Shown: positions 26,857 through 36,321 of the stretch, piece by piece
Layout: each line of letters begins with the position of its first letter
Position numbering within the stretch: position 1 is the stretch's first letter
Notes under the pieces: model-generated
The model's database searches: none
Seen by the model: only the letters and a program-made list of their open reading frames with translations
Told to the model about the DNA's origin: nothing
Made by a program: the position numbers and the translations under genes
Source of the DNA: Treponema sp.
Lineage (GTDB): Bacteria > Spirochaetota > Spirochaetia > Treponematales > Treponemataceae
Length of the DNA stretch: 64,000 bases
NCBI GenBank assembly: GCA_016286535.1
Contig: JAEESZ010000001.1
Span: forward strand, 186,001-250,000
Reading direction: 5' to 3'

Positions 26857-27975
26857 TTATTTTTGATTTACATTAATTAAACTTAACATTGGCAGACTGT
26901 CATGAACGGCCTGACGGAGTACCCTTACAATTTTATGAATCTCATTTTTTCTTTCGCGGTTAAGTTTTGCATAAGCCTCAATCATCTTTGCCGAAGCATG
27001 GATTCTGTTTTTTACAAGTTCTTTGTTTGAAGTACAGCCCGAAGCTTCTATAATATCAAAAAGTGTTTCTACAATAATTTTTCTCTGATCTGTAGAGATT
27101 TTTTTTACCCATTCATTAAAGGTTGTGTAGAAAAACTTACTTTCAGAGGTAAAATCCTCTTCGTGAATAAAATCCGGGCCGGAAATTTGCCAGGTTAAAG
27201 GGTCATGCTGCATAATTGCAGAACCATTGCTCTGGACAATTTCAAAATTTTCAGGATGCTTAAAAATCATTCCTACAATTGAAAAAGCCGGATAAAAAGA
27301 TTTGATTTTATTTTTGACATTAAGAAAACCTGGCTGCAGGTAATAATCATTTTCAAAGCCTGGACCATCAAAATTATAAACAGAAAGAATTCTTTTCTGA
27401 TTTTTTGCAGATGTTTTTGCTGCGGTATTTACAACAAGATTACCGCCTTTTGAATGTCCTATTAAAATAAAATCACCTTTAAGGCAGGAAGCAGCCTTAT
27501 CAAAATAATCAAGAGCATGAATTTGAGATGGAATAGGATTTTGCCAGGAAATATTAAAATCCTCCTTCCAGCCGACAATGGAATCATCAGTTCCCCTGAA
27601 AACTACAATATTTGTTTTACCCCAGATAAAAGTTATTGCTGCAAACTGTTCTGTGCTTCCAAGGTTGATAACAGATTTATAGGCTGTAAGCTGAAGATCT
27701 TTAAAGCGGGCTACAGTGACCATCTTTTCAAAGACATCAAAAGTCTTTTCGTTAATCATGGCACCAATATCTTTTCTTTCTTCAAAATCAGGAGCTTTAT
27801 AAAAGGCTTCCAGAATTTCCTGCATTGATTTTCTGCCGGCAAAAGAGTCATCCAGAAAACCGTCAAAAATATTATAGGAAATGAGAGAAAGCATCAGGGC
27901 ATCTACTTTATTAAAAGAAGATGCTTTAAAATCTAAATCTCCCCTCCAGTCTAAATAATCAAGTAAATCAGCCAT
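26857..27975 (-). CDS. DUF2974 (Mbeg1-like) alpha/beta hydrolase
   Basis: 372 residues with the Mbeg1-like family pattern: N-terminal D-Y-L-x-W-R-G, V-V-F-R-G-T-D-D in the middle, the nucleophile elbow G-H-S-K-G-G (lipase-like G-x-S-x-G) and Y-N-F-D-G-P-G-F. It lacks a signal peptide, so it is probably cytoplasmic. Members are annotated as lipase-like hydrolases without a proven substrate. It begins 11 nt after the chemoreceptor gene and is likely cotranscribed with it. Confidence 0.85.
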   Translation of the reverse strand: MADLLDYLDWRGDLDFKASSFNKVDALMLSLISYNIFDGFLDDSFAGRKSMQEILEAFYKAPDFEERKDIGAMINEKTFDVFEKMVTVARFKDLQLTAYKSVINLGSTEQFAAITFIWGKTNIVVFRGTDDSIVGWKEDFNISWQNPIPSQIHALDYFDKAASCLKGDFILIGHSKGGNLVVNTAAKTSAKNQKRILSVYNFDGPGFENDYYLQPGFLNVKNKIKSFYPAFSIVGMIFKHPENFEIVQSNGSAIMQHDPLTWQISGPDFIHEEDFTSESKFFYTTFNEWVKKISTDQRKIIVETLFDIIEASGCTSNKELVKNRIHASAKMIEAYAKLNRERKNEIHKIVRVLRQAVHDSLPMLSLINVNQK

Positions 27976-27986
27976 AATCTCATCCT

Positions 27987-30065
27987 TTATAATTTAAACA
28001 TATTTACATCATTTCCAATATCGGTAATAGCTTCTTCAATTGTATCAGTAATATTCTTCAAATTCTCTGTGCTTGAATTTATCAAACCTGTACCTTCAGT
28101 AATTTCATGCATAGAATTTGTGATGTTTTCCATAGAAAGCTTAAGATTCTGAACATCGCTTACAATAACCTTGCCGCCTTCGTTCATTTCGCGGGCTGAA
28201 GTTTTTACAAGTTCTGTAGTATTATTCATTTCCTGCAAGGCTTCAAGAATCTGCTGGGAACCAGACTGCTGTTCTTCCATAGCTGCCTTAATCTGAGAAA
28301 CAAGAATACCGGTAGAAGTAATGCGGTTAGAAACAGATTCAAAGGATTTTTCTGAATCTTCGGAAGCAGCAACCGCCTGACCAATACCTTCCTGAATGCT
28401 TGTAAGTTCCTGCCCAATTTTTGCAGACTGTTCTGAAGAGGTTTCTGCAAGTTTTCTGATTTCGTCTGCAACTACAGAGAAGCCCTTTCCGGCCTCGCCT
28501 GCGTGGGCAGCTTCAATTGCCGCATTCATGGCAAGAAGGTTTGTCTGTTCGGCAATACTCTGAATTATAGAGTTGGCATCAAACATGGAAGTTGACTGCT
28601 GGGCTATGCGCTGAATAAGATTGTTAACGGTTCCGTTTTTCTGAATTCCATTATTTGTATCTTCTTCAAGAATTCTGAATTCATCAGACATTTTTACAAC
28701 AGATTTATCTACCGAATTAATATTACCAATCATTTCTTCTACAGCAGCCGAAGCTTCTACAACAGCAGAAGACTGATTCTGAATCTGTTCATCAAGAGAA
28801 GAAATATTTTTTGTAATCTGTTCAATGGCGGCAGAAGTTCCGTCGACTGTTACAGACTGAGCCATAACTTCTCCATTTACCTGTAAGAGGCTGTCTGACA
28901 TTTTCTGCATTACAGATGTTGTAGAAACAATTTCTGAAGAAAGAGTTGAGCCGGCTTTTGCAAGGTTGTCTTCAGAATCCTTTACGGTTGTCATGATTGA
29001 ATGGAATTTATTTAAGAAATTATTAACAGAAATTAATAAAAGGCCGATTTCATTCTTTCTGCGAACTTCGAACTGTAAAGTTAAATCGGCATCTCCGGAA
29101 GAAAGATTATCAACAAGGCTGGTAACATTTTGTATTCGGCCTATGATATAAGACATAATCAGGGCAAAAAGAACGAAGATTAAAAGGCCAAGAAGGATGC
29201 TAAAAAGAACCAGAGAAGACTGCGAACGGCGTACCGGCAGCTGAATTTCTGAATCTTCTATATTCATTGCAATTGTCCATTCGGTTCCACTTATAGGACA
29301 GAAGGTCATATGATATTTTTTATTATCTGAACGGTATTCAAAATCTGTGATTTTTTTACTTTTTACGGCAGAAGAGATTTTTTCATCCTGTGAATAGGAA
29401 TAAAGAAATTTTTCTGAATCGGGATGGGCTATAACCCTGCAGTTTTTATCGAGCATGAAGAAGTAACCGCTTTTTCCAATTTTGAAGGAAGATAGTTTTT
29501 CCTGCAGAGACTTAAAACCAATCATTCCAACATAAAAACCAAAAGTTTTACCATTTGCATTTTTTGCAGGACGGGCAACAGGTACTACATACTGGCCCGA
29601 AGTTTTTGAAAGAACCATATCGCCAATAAAGGCTGATTTATTTTCTTTCATCATAGCCTTGTAATAGTCGCGCTCAAGCAGAGCTCCCTTTGCGCCGACC
29701 AGGCCGGTGTCGCGGTAGGAAGTACCTTCTGAAGTACAATAAAACATATAATCATAATCAGGATTTCTAAGTTCTGTATGATTTTGAAGCCAGTTAATTA
29801 CAGTCTGGTCTTCTCCGCTAAGATTAATGTCATTCTGTGAGTAGATTCTTAAATCATTAAGATAGATTTCTGTCCAGTTAGAAATTTCGTCTGCACGTCC
29901 GGCTACAATGTTTTGAAGCAAATTATATGTAGTATTTTCAACCTGTTTTTTTACCAGTCTGCTGACAACTACAACCATACTTAAACATAAAATTAAGATT
30001 CCAAAAATCATAATCGAACCAAAACGTACAGTAAGTCGATTTTTAAAATTAATTTTATCTTTCAT
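27987..30065 (-). CDS. Methyl-accepting chemotaxis protein
   Basis: 692 residues: transmembrane helix 1 (about 17-37), a periplasmic double-Cache-type ligand domain (about 40-280), transmembrane helix 2 (about 284-307), HAMP, and a signalling domain whose hairpin tip carries [18 protein letters not shown]. It sends ligand signals to CheA/CheW and the flagella. The Cache domain suggests small organic ligands such as amino or carboxylic acids, but the ligand cannot be named. It has its own promoter (30099-30127) and a G-G-G-G-G-A ribosome site. Confidence 0.95.
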   Translation of the reverse strand: MKDKINFKNRLTVRFGSIMIFGILILCLSMVVVVSRLVKKQVENTTYNLLQNIVAGRADEISNWTEIYLNDLRIYSQNDINLSGEDQTVINWLQNHTELRNPDYDYMFYCTSEGTSYRDTGLVGAKGALLERDYYKAMMKENKSAFIGDMVLSKTSGQYVVPVARPAKNANGKTFGFYVGMIGFKSLQEKLSSFKIGKSGYFFMLDKNCRVIAHPDSEKFLYSYSQDEKISSAVKSKKITDFEYRSDNKKYHMTFCPISGTEWTIAMNIEDSEIQLPVRRSQSSLVLFSILLGLLIFVLFALIMSYIIGRIQNVTSLVDNLSSGDADLTLQFEVRRKNEIGLLLISVNNFLNKFHSIMTTVKDSEDNLAKAGSTLSSEIVSTTSVMQKMSDSLLQVNGEVMAQSVTVDGTSAAIEQITKNISSLDEQIQNQSSAVVEASAAVEEMIGNINSVDKSVVKMSDEFRILEEDTNNGIQKNGTVNNLIQRIAQQSTSMFDANSIIQSIAEQTNLLAMNAAIEAAHAGEAGKGFSVVADEIRKLAETSSEQSAKIGQELTSIQEGIGQAVAASEDSEKSFESVSNRITSTGILVSQIKAAMEEQQSGSQQILEALQEMNNTTELVKTSAREMNEGGKVIVSDVQNLKLSMENITNSMHEITEGTGLINSSTENLKNITDTIEEAITDIGNDVNMFKL

Positions 30066-30098
30066 TTTTCCCCCTACATAAACTCCACCTCTACCATA

Positions 30099-30127
30099 AT
30101 TATAGCACTCTTGATTTTTTAAGACAA
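30099..30127 (-). promoter_or_regulatory. Sigma70-type promoter of the chemoreceptor gene
   Basis: TTGTCT (30122-30127), 17 nt, TATAAT (30099-30104) with an extended TGC before it. The leader of about 28 nt contains a GGGGGA ribosome site. One of the best promoters in the window. Confidence 0.65.
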
Positions 30128-30130
30128 CTT

Positions 30131-30144
30131 TTATAAAATTGTAA
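30131..30144. promoter_or_regulatory. Candidate PerR/Fur-type operator
   Basis: TTATAA-AA-TTGTAA is a 6-2-6 imperfect palindrome 29 nt before the perR start and next to the -35 of the divergent chemoreceptor promoter. It resembles the TTATAAT-n-ATTATAA PerR box in its half-sites. Autoregulation is inference. Confidence 0.35.
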
Positions 30145-30172
30145 TAATTACACTTTTAAATAGGAAACAAAA

Positions 30173-30574
30173 TTGGAACCAGTTAATTATTCTAAAGTAT
30201 TGGAAACAGCCGGCATCAGGCCTTCTGTTCAAAGAGTCGCCGTATACTCTTATCTTTATGAACATCCAACTCATCCCGATATTGAAACCATCTACAACGC
30301 TTTATCTCCTTTGTATGCAACTCTTTCTAAAACTACTGTCTATAACACGCTTAAACTTTTTGAAGAAAAAAACATTGTTCAGTCTGTAAAAATTGAAGAT
30401 GATAAACTTCGTTTTGATGCTGATACTTCTCAGCACATTCACTTTAAGTGTCTGAAATGTGGAAAGGTTATTGATATAGAAGAAAATAAAAAAACTCCCC
30501 TTGAACTTCCATCCGGCTTTACTATTAATAAAGCTCAGACTTATGTCTGGGGAGTTTGTCCATCCTGCTCTTAA
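30173..30574 (+). CDS. perR: PerR-like Fur-family regulator
   Basis: 133 residues from a TTG at 30173 with an A-G-G-A-A-A ribosome site 8 nt upstream. A winged-helix N-terminal half is followed by the metal domain. C93-x2-C96 and C129-x2-C132 make the structural zinc site. His34, Asp82 (R-F-D), His88, His90 and Asp101 match the regulatory metal ligands of PerR, including the R-F-D Asp that separates PerR from Fur. It is expected to sense peroxide through iron oxidation. No catalase or peroxidase gene is nearby. Fur or Zur is the alternative. Confidence 0.85.
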   Translation: MEPVNYSKVLETAGIRPSVQRVAVYSYLYEHPTHPDIETIYNALSPLYATLSKTTVYNTLKLFEEKNIVQSVKIEDDKLRFDADTSQHIHFKCLKCGKVIDIEENKKTPLELPSGFTINKAQTYVWGVCPSCS

Positions 30575-30595
30575 TAAACTATCTTATTTTAAGAG
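30568..30595. terminator. Inverted repeat shared by convergent perR and ankyrin genes
   Basis: CTCTTAA (30568-30574) and TTAAGAG (30589-30595) pair around a 14-nt loop and cover the two stop codons. The only candidate for a bidirectional terminator in the 9-nt gap; no strong T-run. Confidence 0.35.
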
Positions 30596-33343
30596 AGCAG
30601 CAATATCAGAATGTTTCCAGCGGACTGCAATATCGTATGGAGTATCGCCGGCAACATTCTTTACATTTTTATCAAGTCCATAAGAAATAAGGGTTTTAAC
30701 AATTGCAGCTGTGGAATTCTTTGCTGCGTAATGTAAAATTGTATTTCCCTGAACATCGCTTAATTTTCCGGCAAATTTTACAATATTAGAAAGCATCTGC
30801 TTGTTCTTATTCTGTAAGGCAATTGTAACCCCGTTATTTCCTTTTTTATCGATTGCCTGGAATGGATTTGCTCCATTTTCAAGAAGAACAAGGGCGGTTT
30901 TTACATCATTCTGTTCAATTGCCCAGTTTAAGGCTGTGTAACCGTCAGCATTTCTTGTATCTACAGGATAACCAAGGCTGATAAGGTAACGGAGTAAATC
31001 ATCAGAAGCATTTGCCTTTACAACAATGTGGACCGGAGTATTTCCATCTGAGTCTGTAATTGTAGTTGAAGTACCCAGCACCTCTTTAATGATTTTTTTG
31101 TCTGTAAAGAGAACTAAAGAGAATGGAGTATTTCCATTTTTATCTCTGGAAAGTGGATTTCCGCCTGCATTTCTGATTAAAGAAATAATTTCCCTGTTCT
31201 GCATCTGGGCTGCGACATGGTAAGCATTTTTTCCATTAATATCCTGCATATTTGGATTAGCACCGTTGGCAAGCAGAAGTTTTACGTTATCAACATTCAT
31301 ACCGCGGATAGAATCCATAAGAATTGTTACGCCTTCTGTATCGCAGGAGTTTGGATCTGCTCCAAGATCCAGTAATTTTTTTGCAATTTCGTATTTTCCT
31401 GAACCTACAGCTTCTGCAAGGGCAGATTTTCCGGAGGTGTTCTGGGCATTTACATTAATTCCAAGAGAAACAAGTTTATCTATTGATTTAACGGCATCCC
31501 ATCTTACAGCTGAATGAATGGCTGTAGAACCAAGATTATCGCGGGCCTGAATTTCTCCGCCGCCGTCAACAATAACCTGAATAACGGCAGGCGTATTTGA
31601 TTTTGCAGCATTAAAGAGTGGTGTTTCTCCGTTTGCATTGCGGGCATTAATATCAGCTCCCTTTACAAGCAGGGAATTGATAGCTTTTGAATATTTCCAT
31701 TCAGCGGCATAGTGTAAAACTGTATTTCCCGAACCATCAGAAGCATGAATTGTGTTAGAAGTTATAAGCCAGTCCTGAACTGAATTGGTTCTTAAGGCAA
31801 CACGTAAAGGAGAATCATTTGATTTATTTGTAGCAAAAATATCTGCATTCTTTGCAAGCAGTAACTCCCCTACTTCGCGCATATCATTTTTTGCAGCAAT
31901 GTAAAGGGCTGAATCACCGTCCATATTTCTGATATTTACATCTGAAGTAAGACTGATGATATATTTTGTTTTTGCAAGTGGGGCAAAATTCAAAAGGGCA
32001 ATATGTAAAGGGGTGTTTCCGTCTGAATCCTGAGAAGTTGCATTTGCGGCATTTACAACAGATTCAAATAATTCTGTAGAACCGGCAAAGGCCATGCTTA
32101 AAGGAGAATTGCCATAAGTATCTTTTGTATGGATGTTTGCGCCGTTTGCGGTAAGAAGTTTTACTATTTTAAGGTCTCCGTTCTGAACTGCAATCTGTAA
32201 AGGAGTTACACCTTCCTTGTTTCTGGCATTTACGTCTGCTCCGTTATTGGTAAGCAGGCTGAGTTCAGGAACATCATTTTTCATCATGGTTGCAATATGA
32301 AGTATTGTATCACCATACATATCCTTCTGACTTAAATCTGCCCTGTAACTAATTAAGGTTGTATAAAGTTCGTGAACCTTATCCTTTGGCATAATAATCA
32401 TAATTGGAGTTTTTCCAAGATTATCTGTGGCATTTACATTTGCACCGGCCGAAAGTAAAAGGCGGGCAATTTCTGTGTTTCCATAGCGGACTGCCTCGTG
32501 TAAAGGAGTTGCACCAGTGCTGTCCTGGGCAGAAGTTGAAGCGTCATTTTCGAGCAGAAATTTTGCAATTGCCACATGATTATTGATTGCGGCAATATGG
32601 AGAGGGGTCTGACCGTCGTCAAAGCGAACTGAATAATTTCTTGAAACTACTGTATCCTGGAAATAAGAGAAGATTGTATCAACTTCTTCGGCTCCACCCA
32701 GAATAAGGGCTGCGGCAATTTTTACAGAATCATCATCTCCAAGATTTTCAAAGGCAATATCAAGAGGACTTTTTCCGTTATTATCCTGCAGGGATATATT
32801 TATTTTGTTTTTTATACAGGCATTTATAGCCTTAAGATTTTTGCTTTTTACAAAATGATGAACAATATTCTGTCCCTGATCATCTACCAGTTCGCCAGCC
32901 TTTTGGGTAATAAAAATATTGTAATAGTAGGAATCGGTATCAAGGCCAAGGTCTAAGGCAGAAATGCCGTCTGCATCATAGGAAAGAAGGCTTTTGCAGT
33001 CTAAGTCTACAATAGCTTTTGCGGCATCCATACAGCCATGTTTAATTGCAATATGCAGAGGGGTATCGCTGTCATAATTTTTAAGTTCTGTATCGGCGCC
33101 TTTAATAATAAAGAAGGTACATAAATCTGCATCGTTTAATTTTGCGGCAAGGTGTAAAACGGTATTTCCATCTTCATCAACCCCATTAATATCGCTGGGC
33201 ATCATAAACTGGCCCTTTGCTTCGTCGATTAAGTTTTGTTTTAACATCTGGTGTGGAGTTAATGGCTGAGTCTCTTTAGTTGACTGGCATGAAATAAAAA
33301 AGACTGTTAGAGCAGACAATAAAAGAAGTGTTTTTTTGTTCAT
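30584..33343 (-). CDS. Large ankyrin-repeat lipoprotein
   Basis: 919 residues. A signal peptide with lipobox F-I-S-C (Cys at about 19) predicts a lipid-anchored protein. After that nearly the whole protein is ankyrin repeats of about 33 residues (repeated G-N-T-x-L-H-x-A, G-A-D-x-N-A and D-x-x-G-x-T-P-L patterns), more than 20 in number. Ankyrin repeats bind proteins. A lipid-anchored ankyrin solenoid is more likely to be periplasmic or surface-exposed than injected into host cells. A GAGGGGA ribosome site precedes the ATG. Confidence 0.92.
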   Translation of the reverse strand: MNKKTLLLLSALTVFFISCQSTKETQPLTPHQMLKQNLIDEAKGQFMMPSDINGVDEDGNTVLHLAAKLNDADLCTFFIIKGADTELKNYDSDTPLHIAIKHGCMDAAKAIVDLDCKSLLSYDADGISALDLGLDTDSYYYNIFITQKAGELVDDQGQNIVHHFVKSKNLKAINACIKNKINISLQDNNGKSPLDIAFENLGDDDSVKIAAALILGGAEEVDTIFSYFQDTVVSRNYSVRFDDGQTPLHIAAINNHVAIAKFLLENDASTSAQDSTGATPLHEAVRYGNTEIARLLLSAGANVNATDNLGKTPIMIIMPKDKVHELYTTLISYRADLSQKDMYGDTILHIATMMKNDVPELSLLTNNGADVNARNKEGVTPLQIAVQNGDLKIVKLLTANGANIHTKDTYGNSPLSMAFAGSTELFESVVNAANATSQDSDGNTPLHIALLNFAPLAKTKYIISLTSDVNIRNMDGDSALYIAAKNDMREVGELLLAKNADIFATNKSNDSPLRVALRTNSVQDWLITSNTIHASDGSGNTVLHYAAEWKYSKAINSLLVKGADINARNANGETPLFNAAKSNTPAVIQVIVDGGGEIQARDNLGSTAIHSAVRWDAVKSIDKLVSLGINVNAQNTSGKSALAEAVGSGKYEIAKKLLDLGADPNSCDTEGVTILMDSIRGMNVDNVKLLLANGANPNMQDINGKNAYHVAAQMQNREIISLIRNAGGNPLSRDKNGNTPFSLVLFTDKKIIKEVLGTSTTITDSDGNTPVHIVVKANASDDLLRYLISLGYPVDTRNADGYTALNWAIEQNDVKTALVLLENGANPFQAIDKKGNNGVTIALQNKNKQMLSNIVKFAGKLSDVQGNTILHYAAKNSTAAIVKTLISYGLDKNVKNVAGDTPYDIAVRWKHSDIAALLK

Positions 33344-33419
33344 ATTTTCCCCTCAGAAAAACGTTTTTATAATTTTAAATCGGTAATATTCCGGGGGGAG
33401 TTTAGGATTTTAATGGAAT

Positions 33420-33725
33420 TTATTCTTCTGACTTAAGCATTTGAAGCATTTTTACAAAAGCACTGTCAGGATCATGCAGAACCTTAGCACCGCGGGTAAT
33501 TTTGCACAAAGACATATTAAAACGTCTGGCAATTTCCCGCTGTGTAGTACCCTTGTCAATTTCTTTTACCAGAAGCCAGCGGTTTGCAAAATCTTTTAAC
33601 TCGGGCTTTGTAAACAAATTTGAGAAAAATTCGTAGGTAAAGTCTTCGTTATCTGCCATTTTAAGCAAATGGCAGAGTTCCCTGATAGTTTCATCAACGT
33701 AAGGGGGATTTTCGTTATTATTCAT
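33420..33725 (-). CDS. trpR: TrpR/YerC-family repressor
   Basis: 101 residues, all helical. A helix-turn-helix of the Trp repressor type (T-T-Q-R-E-I-A-R-R-F-N-M-S, then K-I-T-R-G) sits in the second half, preceded by an L-x-x-F-x-N-R-W-x-L-V region that in TrpR helps bind tryptophan. No trp gene lies within the window, so its ligand and targets are open; YerC-type proteins do not all bind tryptophan. There is no Shine-Dalgarno sequence, and a promoter ends 7 nt before the ATG. Confidence 0.85.
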   Translation of the reverse strand: MNNNENPPYVDETIRELCHLLKMADNEDFTYEFFSNLFTKPELKDFANRWLLVKEIDKGTTQREIARRFNMSLCKITRGAKVLHDPDSAFVKMLQMLKSEE

Positions 33726-33732
33726 AGAAACG

Positions 33733-33761
33733 AGTATACACTAAAAACGAAAATTAGACAA
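33733..33761 (-). promoter_or_regulatory. Start-proximal promoter of trpR
   Basis: TTGTCT (33756-33761), 17 nt, TATACT (33733-33738), then 7 nt to the ATG. It fills the 37-nt gap behind mrp. The predicted transcript starts at or within 1-2 nt of the ATG. Confidence 0.5.
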
Positions 33762-33762
33762 A

Positions 33763-34590
33763 TTATTTAAGCAGAGCTTCTACGGCTTTAGCGGCTTCTT
33801 CAATTTCAGGCATATCAATGCTTTCTACATCACCTGCATCAACGGCACGGCTGGTAGATTCTTCCATTGGAAGGCGGGCTAAAACAGGAATATTGAAAGA
33901 CTTTGCAATTTCATCAATATTTGATTTTCCAAAAATAGTAATCTCTTTGCCGCAGTCCGGACACTTTACATAGCTCATATTTTCAACAAGACCCAGAATT
34001 GGAATCTTCATCATATTTGCCATATTAACGGCTTTTTCTACAATTACACGAACCAGCTGCTGAGGAGAAGATACAATAATAAGACCGTCTACAGGTAAAG
34101 ACTGGAAAACTGTAAGAGGTACATCACCGGTTCCAGGTGGCATATCTACAAACATAAAATCTACATCCTTCCATACAACATCTGTCCAGAACTGTTTTAC
34201 CGCACCTGCAATTACAGGACCACGCCAGATAACAGGATCAGTTTCATTCTGAAGCAGGAAGTTCATAGACATAATCTGAATACCAGATTCAGTTACAACA
34301 GGAACAAGAGCATCTTCGTTATCTAAAGCGGCTGCCCTCTCCTGACCAACTCCAAAACTTTCTGGAATTGAAGGGCCTGTAATATCAGCATCAAGAATTG
34401 CCGAACGAAACCCATCCTTATTTACTTTGGAAGCCAGAAGCGATGTTACAAGTGATTTTCCAACACCCCCCTTTCCACTGACAATTCCAATAACTTTTTT
34501 TACGCTGCTGTCTTTTCTAAGATAAGCTTTAAAATCTCGTTCAGAACAATCTTGAGAACAAGAACCACAATTGTGATTACAATCTGCCAT
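33763..34590 (-). CDS. mrp: Mrp/ApbC (NBP35-type) Fe-S carrier ATPase
   Basis: 275 residues. Deviant Walker A G39-K-G-G-V-G-K45-S, then D-M-P-P-G-T-G-D and a C-terminal C-x2-C (K-C-P-D-C-G). The N-terminus carries four Cys (4, 8, 11, 15), an NBP35-like cluster-binding motif. It transfers Fe-S clusters to target proteins in the cytoplasm. A GGAGG ribosome site lies 6 nt before the ATG. Confidence 0.93.
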   Translation of the reverse strand: MADCNHNCGSCSQDCSERDFKAYLRKDSSVKKVIGIVSGKGGVGKSLVTSLLASKVNKDGFRSAILDADITGPSIPESFGVGQERAAALDNEDALVPVVTESGIQIMSMNFLLQNETDPVIWRGPVIAGAVKQFWTDVVWKDVDFMFVDMPPGTGDVPLTVFQSLPVDGLIIVSSPQQLVRVIVEKAVNMANMMKIPILGLVENMSYVKCPDCGKEITIFGKSNIDEIAKSFNIPVLARLPMEESTSRAVDAGDVESIDMPEIEEAAKAVEALLK

Positions 34591-34617
34591 ACAATCCTCC
34601 AGGAAAAATATACTTTA

Positions 34618-34646
34618 AATATAATAAAAAAAAGTTCAGCCATCAA
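34618..34646 (-). promoter_or_regulatory. Promoter of mrp
   Basis: TTGATG (34641-34646), 17 nt, TATATT (34618-34623), leader of about 20 nt with a GGAGG ribosome site. Confidence 0.5.
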
Positions 34647-34720
34647 TTAAAAGCGAAATAAAAATGAAATAATCACAAACATAGAAAATACAGGGACTGT
34701 ATCAATATGCAATTTAGGTG

Positions 34721-34726
34721 TATAAT
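34721..34726 (+). promoter_or_regulatory. -10 element of putP
   Basis: Consensus TATAAT 29 nt before the putP ATG, followed by the AGGTGG ribosome site at 34744-34749. No convincing -35 is present. Confidence 0.4.
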
Positions 34727-34755
34727 TATTCAAATTAGAAAAAAGGTGGTTGCTT

Positions 34756-36318
34756 ATGACAGCACAAATTGCAGCTAAGATTATTGCATTTGTTCTTTAT
34801 CTTGGCGTTATGATTTTTATTGGTCTTAAAAATGCCAGTAAAAATAATTCGTCTGCAGACTTCTTCCTTGGCGGACGCAAATCCGGTCCATGGATTACAG
34901 CTCTTTCTGCAGAAGCATCAGATTCATCTGCATGGCTTTTGATGGGACTTCCAGGATTATGTTATCTTGGTGGTGTTCAGGAAACCTTCTGGACTGCATT
35001 AGGTTTAATTGCCGGTACATATTTAAGCTGGCTCTTTATTGCAAAACCTCTTCGCAAATGTTCAATCACTTTTGGTGATTCAATTACAATTCCGGAATTC
35101 CTTTCTAACCGCTTCAACGATAAATCACACATGCTCTCTCTGGTTTCTGTAATTTTCATCGTATTATTCTTTACTATTTATACAGCTTCGGGCTTTGTAG
35201 CCTGTGCAAAACTTTTCAATTCTGTATTCGGACTTCCTTACCACGCAGGCCTTGCAATCGGACTGATTGTAATCCTCTGCTATACAATTACAGGCGGATA
35301 CACTGCAGTTTGTACAACAGACTTCGTACAGGGAACCTTAATTTTTGTTGCCTTTGTAGTTTCTTCTATTATTGCTGTATTCTCTCTTGGTGGACTTTCA
35401 GACGCAGTTGCTCAGGTAAATACATTTAAAGAAACAGCAATTTCCGGCGGCTTTGGAGAAAGCCTTAAAGAATCCTTTGTGGCAAACTCAAGCTATAAGG
35501 GACTGAGCATAATTTCTGCCCTTGCCTGGGGACTGGGCTACTTTGGTATGCCACACATCATCGTAAGATTTATGGGAATCAGATCTAATTCTGAAATTAA
35601 AAAAGCAAGAAGAATCGGTATTTCCTGGATGATTATTTCTTACATTGGAACCTTTATTATTGGTACACTGGGAACTGCTTATCTCTTTAATCACGGAACA
35701 ATTCTTGGAACCGGCAATTTTACTGATATTTCGGGAATCTTTAACTTTGGTGATGCAGAAACCGTATTCAGTGCAACAATGCAGCACATGTACCCTGCCT
35801 TCATTGCAGGAATCTTCCTTTGTGCAATTCTTGCCGCTTCAATGTCAACTGCAGACTCACAGCTTTTAGCCGCTTCATCTGCAGTTAGTCAGGACCTCTT
35901 CAAAGGTTTAATTAAGAAAGATGCAAGCGAAAAAGAAGTTTTGACAATCAGTCGTCTTACAGTTTTCCTTATTGCCCTGGTTGCCCTCTTCCTTTCTCTC
36001 AATCCTTCTTCTTCTATTTTTAAGCTGGTTTCTTTTGCATGGTCAGGCTTCGGAGGAACCTTTGGACCTTTAGTATTACTGGCCCTCTATTCTAAAAAGA
36101 CCACAGCCACAGGTGCAGTTGCAGGCTTAATCGCTGGTGGAGTTACAGATGTTGTATGGCACTATATTCCATCAACAGTTTCACCAGTATTTGGTCTTTA
36201 CGAAATTGTTCCAGCCTTCCTTGTATGTCTTATTGTTACAATCATTGTTTCTGCTTTCACAAAGAAAGATGAAGAAATAATGGCAAAATTTGACGAATAC
36301 AAAAAAATGGAAGACTAA
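34756..36318 (+). CDS. putP: Sodium/proline-type symporter (SSS family)
   Basis: 520 residues from the ATG at 34756, chosen because AGGTGG lies 6 nt upstream; a TTG at 34750 is in frame. About 12-13 transmembrane helices. SSS-family signatures: F-F-L-G-G-R-K-S-G-P-W, the S-A-E-A-S-D-S-S-A-W-L segment, G-G-Y-T-A-V-x-x-T-D-F-x-Q-G, and A-A-S-M-S-T-A-D-S-Q-L. These match PutP most closely. It takes up proline (or a related substrate) with Na+ across the inner membrane. It is convergent with the RHS gene. Confidence 0.9.
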   Translation: MTAQIAAKIIAFVLYLGVMIFIGLKNASKNNSSADFFLGGRKSGPWITALSAEASDSSAWLLMGLPGLCYLGGVQETFWTALGLIAGTYLSWLFIAKPLRKCSITFGDSITIPEFLSNRFNDKSHMLSLVSVIFIVLFFTIYTASGFVACAKLFNSVFGLPYHAGLAIGLIVILCYTITGGYTAVCTTDFVQGTLIFVAFVVSSIIAVFSLGGLSDAVAQVNTFKETAISGGFGESLKESFVANSSYKGLSIISALAWGLGYFGMPHIIVRFMGIRSNSEIKKARRIGISWMIISYIGTFIIGTLGTAYLFNHGTILGTGNFTDISGIFNFGDAETVFSATMQHMYPAFIAGIFLCAILAASMSTADSQLLAASSAVSQDLFKGLIKKDASEKEVLTISRLTVFLIALVALFLSLNPSSSIFKLVSFAWSGFGGTFGPLVLLALYSKKTTATGAVAGLIAGGVTDVVWHYIPSTVSPVFGLYEIVPAFLVCLIVTIIVSAFTKKDEEIMAKFDEYKKMED

Positions 36319-36321
36319 TAA

